Below, piece after piece: positions 48,601-60,600 of a stretch of 64,000 nucleotides of DNA. The notes below the pieces were generated by a model. It was not told the DNA's origin, searched no databases, and was given only the letters and a program-made list of their open reading frames with translations. Location: the NCBI GenBank assembly GCA_021234535.1, contig SFZH01000008.1:3348001-3412000 (forward strand), read 5' to 3'. The translations under genes were made by a program, and so were the position numbers. This stretch comes from Stichopus chloronotus (lineage: Eukaryota; Echinodermata; Holothuroidea; Aspidochirotida; Stichopodidae). Every line of letters starts with the position of its first letter. The first letter of the stretch is position 1.

Positions 48601-51600
48601 AGGTGAGTTTTGGGATGTCAACATTCAGTAGGCCAATTTGCAGCCTGCATTGTGATGTTGTGCTTGTCTTTTTATTAAAAGGCAGGTGATTTCAGTGCAC
48701 AGAGACTTTCATGTATTTTGGACAATACAAGAACCATTTATAAGTATTTTGTTTTTATTTTCTCCCTTTCCTGTCTTTTCAAGGATGAGTTAGATGAAGG
48801 CAAGCCAACAGATGAGGAAACTGCCGTTGCAAAATACCTTCGTTTCAACTTGGCTACCAAGTCATGTAACTTTATGGGAAATAAAGTAGAATACTTTACA
48901 GGTAATGTGCAATATTGCCAAAAAAAGGCTTGAGACTTTCTATTACACATCTCTGATTATTTGATTAACACAATGTGAATCTTCCAATTTATCTACATGG
49001 CATGGATTTTTTTAGTCACACTTGCATTTTTAATATCGGATGTGTTTATCAGTCAAGGTTCGTGACTGGACTGATAAAACATGTAGAGATCAGGATGAGA
49101 AGGAAAAAAAAGAAAATGGGTAGAAAAGAAACTGTATTACATTATTACATACAGTAACACTGCGAAATACTGTGCTTGCCACACAAACTTTACAAAAAAG
49201 AGCCCCAGATTTCTTAAACAGTCTTAAGTGAAGTGACAAGTGGCAAAATAAAACCATGTCAAATGACTTTAAGATTACTAGCCAATATTCATAGAAAACA
49301 AAGGACAATAGTAACAGTTCCAACACCTGGCTGTTTGTGGGATACCATGTCTACAAGATTGCAAACTATAATCTTGACTGATTGTCAGAGATCATCTACT
49401 TATTAAGAGTTACCTATGTTAACCATTTGAAGCTCCAAGAGCATTCAGTTGCTGAGATACCTTCCTTCATAGATTTTCAGACTGTAATCTCTGATGACCT
49501 CAAATGACCTTTGACCTTCATGAAAAACAATAATGACCATCTACTTACAATGGACAAGCAACAAACCAAGTTTGAAGTTCCAGTAACTTTCCCTTATTGG
49601 GATATCATGTTAACAAGGTTTTCAAACAATGAACTTACATGACCTTTGACCTCCACAACAAATGACAGAAATTATCTGCTCATCAAGGACTACCAATAGG
49701 ACATGTATGAAGTTCCAGCAACATTCAGTAGCTGAGATGTATCCTGCTTTATTTTTTCAGACATTAACCTCTGGTGACCTTAAATGACCTTCATGAAAAA
49801 TAAAAGGGATCATCTACTTACAATGGACAACCAACACATTAAGTTTGAAGTTCTTGCAACTTTTCTTAATGAGATATTGTGTTTACAAGTTTTTCACACT
49901 CTCACCTTTGTTGACCTCACATGACCTTTAATATCCATAAAGAAAGACAGAAATTATTTTCTCATCAAGGGCTGCCAATATGCATATATGAAGTTATAGG
50001 AGCATTCAGTTCTGAGATATTCTGCTTTATATTTTCAGACTTTAACCTCAAGAGCTGCCAGTAGGACATGTATGAAGTTTCAGCAACATTCAGTAGCTGA
50101 GATATCCTGCTTTACATTTTCAGACTTTTAACCTCTGGAGAACTCAAATGACCTTTGACCTTTATGAAAAACAAGAGGGATCATCTAGTTACAATAAACA
50201 ACCAACACTTCAAGTTTGTAGTTCCAGCAACTTCCCCTTATTGAGATATTGTGTTTGCAAGGTTTTCATACTATGACCTCTGTTGATCTCATATGACCTT
50301 TAACTCCACAAAAAATGGCAGAAAGTATCTGCTCATCAAGGGCTCCCAATGTAACAAGTATGAAGTTCCATCAACATTAGTTGCTGAGATATCTTCCTTA
50401 AAAGTTTTTCATACTTTAAGCTCTGGTGACCTTAAATTACATTTGACTTTCATGAAAAACAATAGGGATCATCTACTTACAGTGGACTACCTACACACCA
50501 ACTTTAAAGTTTGGGCACCTTTCCTTTCTTAAGATGTGACAAGCCAAGGCATCACATATGCACACACCCATGTACACACACACACGCCATCATGACGGCA
50601 TACATAGATTCCTTGCCTGCCTTCGATAAGTAGTAAAAAAGGTAGAACTTTGGTCCACATTAAATGTATTTTAGTTGACTAGCTTTTTATATTGTATGGT
50701 ATATTGTAATGACATATGCTGTTATACATTTGTTGCATACAAGCAATTTATTCTATAAATATGGTGAAAAACTTTGTATTTAAAAGCAAGACAAGGACAG
50801 ACAAAGGATTTTGACTCAAACTTATGAAATTATGATGAAAATGCAATATCCAAAAGTTTGAGTGACCTTTTTAAGTGTTTATTCTGTGTCATCCAGGCTT
50901 TGGTTGATACTCATTTTGTATTGTATTTCTTTTGCTTTCAGTTCCTGTGTTGTTATATAATATGTAATATTATATGTACATATTGATATAACATTTGGCT
51001 CAATTCCCCACCCCCCTCCCAATGTAAGATCAAGTACATCTCTTCTGTCTTTTTAAAGAATCTGAAACCTTTGCTCTAGAGCATATAGCACTCCTAAGTT
51101 CAAGATATTTATCATACTGCTCTCTACTTTGACAGTTACCTTCTTTTCTTAAGTAATATTATTTTTGCTTTATCACAAAGTCACTTCAATTCATCTTTTT
51201 TCTTTTTATTATATTGTCCAAGTTACATGTACTTAAATTTTAATTCTTTGTCATCGTGTCATGGTACATGTATGGGGATACTGCTCCAAACATAGTATTC
51301 AGACATGTGACTGGCTTCAAACTATCATATCACTTTATTATACTGTGATATGTGATATCTATCTTGATTTTGTGACAGGGTCAAAAGCTGTAGACTTTCT
51401 GCTGGACTCCAAGTGGGCCTCTGACTCCAAGAACACACCAGCCATATTCACCCACAGAGAATCGGTTGTAAAATTCCTAGATGTGTGAGTCACTTGTGGA
51501 AGAACATATTTATTTAAGGTGATATGAGGTACTTTCTGTATTTGAATATAATTTTGCTTCAACAGAAACACAGTCAATGTGAGCTACAGTTGCCTGAACA

Positions 51601-54600
51601 ACATGAACTCTGTAATTAAATCCCATAACTCCAAGCTGACAAGAGAAGCCAACTGTGAAAATCCCAAGAAAACCTGCAACTGCAACAACAAATCGACATG
51701 CCCCCCCCCCCCCCCGCGGAGAATGCATGATCAGCTCGGTAGTGTTCAGCGCCACAGTCACCTCCGGTGAGGATGGAGACACTAGGTCATATATCAGAAT
51801 AGCCGGGGGCCCCCTCAAAGCCAGATATTATAACCACACAAACACTTTCTGTAGCAAAAAATACAGAAAGGAGACCGAATTATCCAAACACATATGGGAC
51901 CTGAAAAAGAACCAAATCGATTACACAATAAGATGGGATACACTACAACAATTCAACACTCACCAACGCGGCCTATGTATTGAAGAAAAGTTCCACATCC
52001 TACCTCTGAAAGACGGCCGGATTAACAAATGTTCAGAGCTGGTCTCACTTTGACAGAAACCGAAGTAGTTTGTGTCGATCAGTTGCCTGAAGACCGTTAC
52101 ACACAAAAAGTGTGTATATGCTAAACTCAGAAATAACATTGTAATTTGTATTTATGTGCTATATGCAGCTCTACCCAGGTATCGAGCACTCTCTACTGTT
52201 TATCAGAACATCCATTTGATTTATATAACAAAAATGAAGTCAGAAGTTTTGGGTCGTACTGTAGTGATTGATTCATACAAAGTTGAATCAATCACTACTG
52301 TCATATTACCTCAAGAGTGCAGTACCTCGTATACTGTATGAAACTAAATAGTACTAATTTATAGCATAAGTCAAAACTTCCGATTTCATTGATGTTGTAT
52401 AACTGATTTCCATTGAGCCCTCTATTGTCAGTTTTTGCTGGACTTATAATTCAATTTACATATTTTATATACATATGTTTGCATTCTCTGCAGAATTTTT
52501 GCACATTCTTGAAATCTACAATCCTATTTGAAGTGCTGTATCTGCATGCACTCTTTTCACTCTTGTTCACTGATTGTTTTCATACTTTTTTTTTGTCTCA
52601 TAAACTTGAAGCTTGTTGCAGAAAGGTTTCTTTATGAGAGCTCTGAAAGTTGCTGTAAAGAAGAAGGACAAAGAAGGTAAAGAAGGAGAAGGAAAGAAGA
52701 AGTCGAAGAAATCAGAGAAAGAGAAAGATCCAGCTCAGGAGGTGAGAAGTAAAATGAATAGAATGTATTAAAAGTGTGGGCATCTTATCCTGTAAACCGC
52801 AAACCCACACTTTGTGGAGACTGTGTCTGTTTGCCTTAAATTCTCTTTCAATTTCTTGATCCATCTTTTCCACAATATTTGACTTTGTGATATTGTAACT
52901 CTTCATCCCTGAAGCCTAATTGCCTGTATATGAAGCATACAAAAATACAAGAGCCTATTGATGTCAATGGAATTGTTAAAAGTTAAATATTTCACATCTG
53001 ATGATTTTTGCAAACATTGAGCACATTTGTGTGGAACAAAATATGCAAACTTCAGTATGTAAGCCTACACAGTCATATTGCCATATTGTTTATTGCAGCA
53101 TATTGCTCTGTCATGCAATCAAACTGCCATCTCAGAATGTTAAATACAGCCAAGAAAAAATTGGACTTATCATTCCAAGAATAACATAACATTTACAACT
53201 TTTGATCTTAAAATAGGACTTAAGAAAGTTGATGTTACAAAACCTGTCTGCAATGCACCTCATTGTGCACCATCCGTTGTTTTGACAGATTAGTTTAAAG
53301 CAGTTTGTGTTTAGGTCAATTTATGGGTGTATATGCAATAAATTCCTCTAACCAGGAAAGTGACTGCTTTCTTTGTCTGAAAGTTCCTGTATAAAGGGAT
53401 GGAACTGTATTTAAATGTGTCTTGCAAACAGCTACATGGTGAATTTGTCATGTTTACTACAATGATCACCTTCCAGGCAGATCTCTTCTGTTGGCAACAA
53501 AAGTTTGAACCTCTCATTGCTTTGATATTTTCCTTTTGTTTTGCAGGGAGAGAAGAAAGAGAAGAAGGAAAAGAAAGAGAAAGAAAAGTCAAAAAGTGAT
53601 GATTCTGGTGATAAGAAGCAGAAAGAGGGAAAGAGGAAAATAAAACTGGAAGGAACAAATGAACAGATTTTCTTGGATGGCAATGACGTAAGTATGAACC
53701 ATGTGAACATAGAACACATTAGGTTACCCATAGTTCTTAGTCAGTGAGGTGCCCGCAGTACCCAAGCAAACTTCCATTTTGGTTGAGAGTTGGGTTTCTT
53801 GTCATAATCCAACATTTTCCTCTGTCTGTGAATATAACACCATGTGTCTTATGTACAGGAGAATGAAGTGTTCTTCGTTGCACACACACACTGAATTTTT
53901 TTACACATACAATGGACATTAGTGAAACTTTGGATCCTGTTAGCTATTTCAGAACTGGGATCCTGACATCACTGGTCGTGTACCTGTGTACCCAGTGCAA
54001 TCACTTAATGAAGATGTAAATAATCACATTAATGTGTGCCTGAAATGTAATCTACCTACACTGTGACTTCATAAAAGTGAGATTTGCAAGTTCAGAAGTT
54101 CAGAAAAGACTTTCACTTCTTTGGAAATATCTTCCCTCCGTCAGCCATTTAGCAGTTTGTTCCATATTGGATACTAAGCATACCAATAATATGCAAAAAT
54201 TAATCATTAAACCTGGCACTTTTTTAGATTCGCCAATTTCTTTTAGATTTGTTCGATTTCCGATTTTTGCAGATTCTATTTTCCTGACACTTTGGTTCAC
54301 TGGTTCTATGTGATCTGCTAACATCGTAGCTTGTAGGTACATGAATATCCATGCACTGTCATCTCATTTAGACCACTTACAAAATGTCCTTTCTAATCCT
54401 GTCCAGTGTTTTGCATCTGTCTGGATCAGGAAATGTTTGCAAAAGTTTTTTCAGATCACAAGAGACTAAGAGCTGGGCTTGCCGGCCTTCAGAAAATTAC
54501 AAGACCTTGTTTTAATATAAACTAAAAAGATCGTAACTGACTTTGCTTTTATCCCCAGGCATACGTTTGGATATTCGATCCTATTAAACCTTTACATTAT

Positions 54601-57600
54601 GTGTATGGACTTGGACTAGGTAAGTAACCTAAGTTAATAGTTTATTCCTCACCTAGTTCTCTCTGTCGATGTCAATATATAGCTGTTTAAAATTTCATTT
54701 TTGATTCCTTGCCGAAGGCGGGCAAGGAATCTTTGCGATGGTGATTCGGCGTATGTGCGTGCGTATGGGTGTGTGTGTGTGTGTGTGTGTATGTATGTGT
54801 GTGAGCAAAATCTTGTGAACACTCTAGCTTTTGAAGGGAAAGTGCAAGGTGGGTCAAAGTTGGTGTGTTGATAGAACATATGAAGATCTCGGCTGGGATT
54901 GTTTTCGTTGAAGGTCAAAGGTCATCTGAGGTCACCATCAGGCAGAATGTGTACAAACTGTGATTGCAGTATTTCAGAAACGACAAGTTGCATCATTTTC
55001 AAACTTAGGTGGTATGTAGTGCCCTGTAAGTAAGTGAGATTGTGAGGGTATTCTTGTAGGTCAAAGGTCATCTGGGGTCATCAGAAGTCATAATGTGAAA
55101 AGCTTGTGAACACTCTATCTTTTGAAGGGAATGTGCAAGAGAGTCCAAAGTCAGTGTGTGGGGAGGACATGTAAAGATCTTGACTGGGATTGATTTTGGT
55201 GGATGCCAAAGGTCACCAGAGGTCATCTGCAGACAGACTATAGACAAAACATGTTTGCAGTACCTCATGAACTGCACATTGCACAAACTTTGACCTTCGA
55301 GGGTATGTAGGACTTTCTAAGTAAATAAGGGGAGGGTGTGTCTTGTGATCAGAGGTCATGTGGGGTTATCAGAGGTCGTAACATGAAAAAACTTGTAAAC
55401 AGCTATTTACAAAGGAGGAGATAATTTCAATATTTACAAAGGGGAGACAATTTCACACTTTAAAGTTGTTCTTTTTAGATGGAGTATATAAATATAATTA
55501 CTGTTTTAAGTTTTGATGTGGGTCAAAGGTCATCTGAGGTCCTTGAGTACAAAGTGTTAAGACCTTTGCTGATGTTTCTCTCCTTCTGTCTTTTCGTATG
55601 GGTGGAAGGTATTTGAGCTCCCTTCCAAGCAAAGACTAGCAATGCTTGCACATTTAGGAAGTTCCAATTTGAAAACTTTTACCTGTCAGTTAGGTAATAA
55701 AGTGTAGTTGCTGTACTAATTTCACAAGTCTTTGACATATAATGATGAAACTACATCTATGGATCTTCAGCTGGCATCATGCTGGTTTCTGATAAAATAC
55801 TGTATGTCTGAAAGCATCTGTAAAGTATCTAAAAGCCCAATTTGGTTAATTAAGTTCAGCAGTTACAATACACCTTTGAATTTCTATTTAGTCCCCAATT
55901 CAACTGTACGTATTTGGTATCACGCTTCTTTTATTTATTACTCTTGTTTTGACAGCTAAAAGTGTTCACTTAGTTTTCAAAGCTATAATTGGCTTTTAAT
56001 TCCATCTGAGACATTTGTTTGGTCTGAAAATGGTGATTGACCAATGACCTCTGTGGAAAATGGGAGAAAGGTTGACCCTTATCTTTCCCAGAGGAATCAT
56101 TATCTAAGATACAGCTGCTCCTTCTGTCATCAAACAATGTGCAGTAGAATAGATTTGTTTTCTAAAGTGGAGACAGTTGCACATGGAAGATTTCTGTTAG
56201 GGAAAAGTCTTATTGTGCAATAGAGATAAATAAGTTATTACTTGGTCATATGATGGGGTAGATGGAGGAATTTATGTAGTTTATATAATTGGCAGTCATT
56301 TCAACTGTCATATGAGTATATCTCTTGTTCCTGGGAAATTTGTACTGTACCTAGGCTACCACTGTGCAGGCTGGAGAATTCTTGACTACCAGTGTTATCT
56401 TACATTACAGTACATGCCAACAGCAGGTATTGGAAAATGGTGTGCAGTATTATTAATGGCATCATCTGGTATATCCTGTGGTTACTACAGTAAACTGCAA
56501 CTTGAAAAAAAAAATTAATGGAAGTGCATGTATTAGTGGCAAGGAATCACTAAGCCTCTTGGCTTTCTTGTTTGGTTTGCCCAGTGGAAACCATAACCCC
56601 TCTGGAGAATTAACAAAAGTGTATGGTGCCCAAAAAATGCTAACTTTTTTTGTAGAACTTGAAAAATGGTTAGCTGAATTAAATTTGCTAAATCCGTAGG
56701 CATCGTTTAAACCGAAGACAAGATTTCAACATTTTATGAATGCCAATTTCCATTTTCTATCTTGAACTTGGTATCTGTTTTGTGTCAGAAATTTTTCCAT
56801 ATTTGCCAAGTTAGATCCTGTAATCTGTGTTTGTTTCATCTGTGCTCACATTTGTGGGATTCACATGTTCATTTGTGCTTGTACTTGATGTATAAACATA
56901 CAGTAGAACAATGTTGCTTCCTTTCCACCCTAGCTGCATGCACTCTACTTCCATGTGTACAGTTTTTAAATCGTCTCCACATTGTTCCATGTAAAGCATA
57001 TGCTTGTTGTGGAAATGGAACACACAGATTGCATCGACTGTTTACATTTTTGGTGAGGTTAAAAGAGTTTTGGATCACTCTTACATGATATGATATTAAT
57101 TTGAAGATAACAGGAAATGCTGAAATTGGTATTCATGCGGACACTTTCAATTTTTCACACACAGCTTTTACTTTGTCTTCTCAATACTTTGTGCTTACAT
57201 GTTGTACTATAATTTATGTGCATTTTTTTCTGTTTTCCACCAAATGATTAACTCTTGTGTTTAGTCAAAACCAACAGAAAACATCATTGACATCTATTTT
57301 GTTTGAATACAAGAACTGTGAAGACCGATAAACAAATATATCCACTAGGAATATCTGCTTCATAAATGTATAATTCGTTGAACAATACTTTGATTTTAGC
57401 AGGATTCATTCAAGTGGCAATTGAAATCAAGATTAAAATTGTTATTCTAGATTGTCACAGCCTATCTGTGTATCAGTACACGTTTTTAGAGAACATTTTG
57501 AAATAAGTAAAATTCTCCTGTGTATGCTTTCTCTTCAAAAGCCTGCTGAAAGAGGTAACAATGATTGTAGAAGATCAACTTTTCAAGTGCTTGAAGTAGG

Positions 57601-60600
57601 AATATTTCAGTACCCTCAATACCACAGGAAGTAATACAAGAAAATCAGTGAATACCAACAAGTGAACTGTTCTTTGATCACTTTGTCCAAGCTATGCAAA
57701 CTTTCAAATGTAGTGTAAGTAATAGCCTACTGTGTATTTGGTGTCCAACATTTTTGTCTTTGTCAAATGGAAAATGAAGACTAACATAAAAATCTTTGCT
57801 CTTCTATCTACTTGTGAGTCTGTATCTCAGCTACTGACACCCTGCAAATAAATTCAGTTCAACATTCCCCCATGATAGTAATGGCTCTCATGGTTCACTG
57901 TTTTTGCCAGCATTCATTTGTCACAAGAAAGTCTGTACTGAATGATGCCACGATCTAATGTGTTCTCTGTCAACTAGTGAATTAAATTCTACCTTCACTT
58001 ACAGCTTTTGTAATTGTGGACATGAGAAAGCATTGCAACACTGTACTTACATCAAGACGCTCACACAGTGTCAAGTACCTCTGCTAGTTTGATTTGTTGA
58101 ACCTGAGATGCTTTTATGTGTTATGCAGATTACTACATAATTTGAAACCTTTTCTAGCAGTGTAGTATCATATTAGAATTGGGGTCAATACCTTCAGAAC
58201 TTAAAAAGTAACCATGTTGTTCAAGGATGTCAGATGGTTCTTGACCTGGACTAGGATTGCAGTAAGTGGACTATTAGTTGATTAATGTTAAAAACATAAC
58301 TGATGCCAACAACTTGAACTTAATTATGAATTAAAAGCATTACAAAGTTCTAAAGATACAACATTTGCTGTTATTTATCTCATATATTTAATATTTGGGT
58401 ATTCATGTGTTTTATTGATTAAACATCAAAATGATTTGCAGCGTAACTGTCTCAAAATCCTCAGAAACTTGCTGAGGAGATCAGTCTATTCCTTGGTACC
58501 CTGTCTGTGATTATTTCATCTGGTTATCACTTTCTTGACTCATTCTTGTCTTGTAAACAGTCATCGGAGCAATCGCTGTATGTCTATACCCTCTGTGGCC
58601 TCCATGGATGAGGGTTGGTACTTACTACTTGAGCGTCAGCGGAGCCTGCTTAGTCGGATCGATAGTTGTCCTTGCCATAGGTGAGTGTGCTCTTTTAAGC
58701 TCTAACTGTAATTTCTAATCATAATAAATAGCTGTGCCAACAATTACTGTAAGGTATTACGTCAAATGTAGGCCATGCAGCAGAAGCTGCGTTTAATGCT
58801 GTTACCACTTAACGTTTAAACTCAATTGTACAAGAAATTCTCACTGCTACGATTAAAGTCAACCAACAATTTATTCGTGTAATACCTACATCCAATTCCA
58901 TGAACTTCCCCCATAATTGCTCAAGAATATTTTAGTTCATTGGCAATTAAATAACAATGCAACTTTCTAATGAAAATAAAAGCAGGAGAGACAGTGCTAC
59001 TTTTAACATATTACCTGATAATGATGAACTTATAATAGCTGCCCATACTGTGTCGATGAACTTGCCAATAACAAGCACCCAATGTTAGGATGGTTACATC
59101 CCACCTGGACCCAAGCAAGCACATAAACCTACTTTTATGTACCATTGGATGGTGAAAACATCCTTCAAAACAAGCTTGTTGTGTCAATAGCTCTGCAAGT
59201 TACTTTTTAAACACAAATATGTTTGAATTTTCATGTAAAAGAATAGTTTTTAAGAAATCTCTACCTGTTATGATTTCTCTTCACCAATGAAGTAAGTTCT
59301 GCAGTTTAAAAAGATGCAATAACATCAGCTGATTCCGTTCTGTTAGCAGCTAACATCAGCTTCACAGAGCACTTACACTAATTTAGGTGTCTGTAGTCTC
59401 TAATGTTACGTACAGGCATACTCGAGAAAAGGCCATGTTATTGCATTAGATTGGCAAAAACAGCTAGATACACCCAAGAAAAGTAACCTTTTCATGTAGA
59501 ACATCAACATTGTGATGACAGCTCTCAATTCCTCTATTTTGATTTGGTTACAGTTTCAATACTTTTATCAAAGTTGACTATACACTGTCAACTCACTGAT
59601 CGGTTTTCATATATTAACCTCAGCTTATATTTTCTAATTGGTATTGAATGTAGGATAGGACGAATGTAGACCCTTTCGTGAACATTTGTGAAGATTGTTT
59701 TCTTCATAACTTATAACAAATATCGAGCATGAGTAAAAATACAGACAGACAGTACAAAATTGGTATTTAGGTAAAGATTGCATGTGGGTTGAGTATTTAG
59801 AATACATGTTTAAATGGATATATTTATTAGTTATTGTCAAGCTTTGCCAAGCAGAAAACCATGTGTTTTTGTGATTTTTTGTTTTCAAAGTAAAGCTCCA
59901 TTGTTGATTGGTAACAAAGAGTCATACAGCGGTATTAAATGTGCAGTGCAGGTTCACCAAAACAGAGCACAACAGGATTTCCCTTAGACTGCTTTCATGA
60001 GAGAGTATCCGTGGAAATTTGGCATTCCTGTTCATCTTTTAGCTTGACTGTACTCTCTTATATTCATTATCAGTCTCAATACTAGTTCCCCAAATACGGT
60101 GTATTTTTTTCACTTCTGACAGGTGATAAACAGTATTAAACAGAAAACATATGTCAAATTTTGTGTTCAAACGTTTACTGAAATCACCAAACATTGCCAC
60201 CTTTAGCCGCTTGGTTCCGGCACATTACTATGCACAGTGAAATGACAAAGGAACAAACTTTCTGAAGACTGCAGCAAATTGTCCAAAAATGAACGAGCAC
60301 ACAGCACAGTGTCTGATGTTAATGCTCACTTAAGTTTATCACATCGGCCACCACATTTTAATTCTAGAATGCCCCAGCAGATGATCAGCTTATTAGAAAG
60401 AAGTAGAAGGAGATAGTGTGAAATAGTGGCTGATCCCCTGCGGCAGCCCACATGACCCCCCTTCACCCTCAGTATTTTCATTTTAAACCCCTAAATCACC
60501 TACAACCTGAAAACAAGGAGATGCTGACTTCCTCTTTGTTCAAGGAAATTCCAAAATGCAGTATTAATATGTTCTTTTTATCTATATTTGTAACTGGTTC

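Noticed and set aside
42707..48783. Extra small genes within SEC62 intron 1
   Set aside because: Open frames under 120 codons, composition-driven, with no recognisable domain.
53311..53747. Long frames opposite to or beside SEC62 exon 5
   Set aside because: Shadow frames of the A/G-rich Lys/Glu linker exon.
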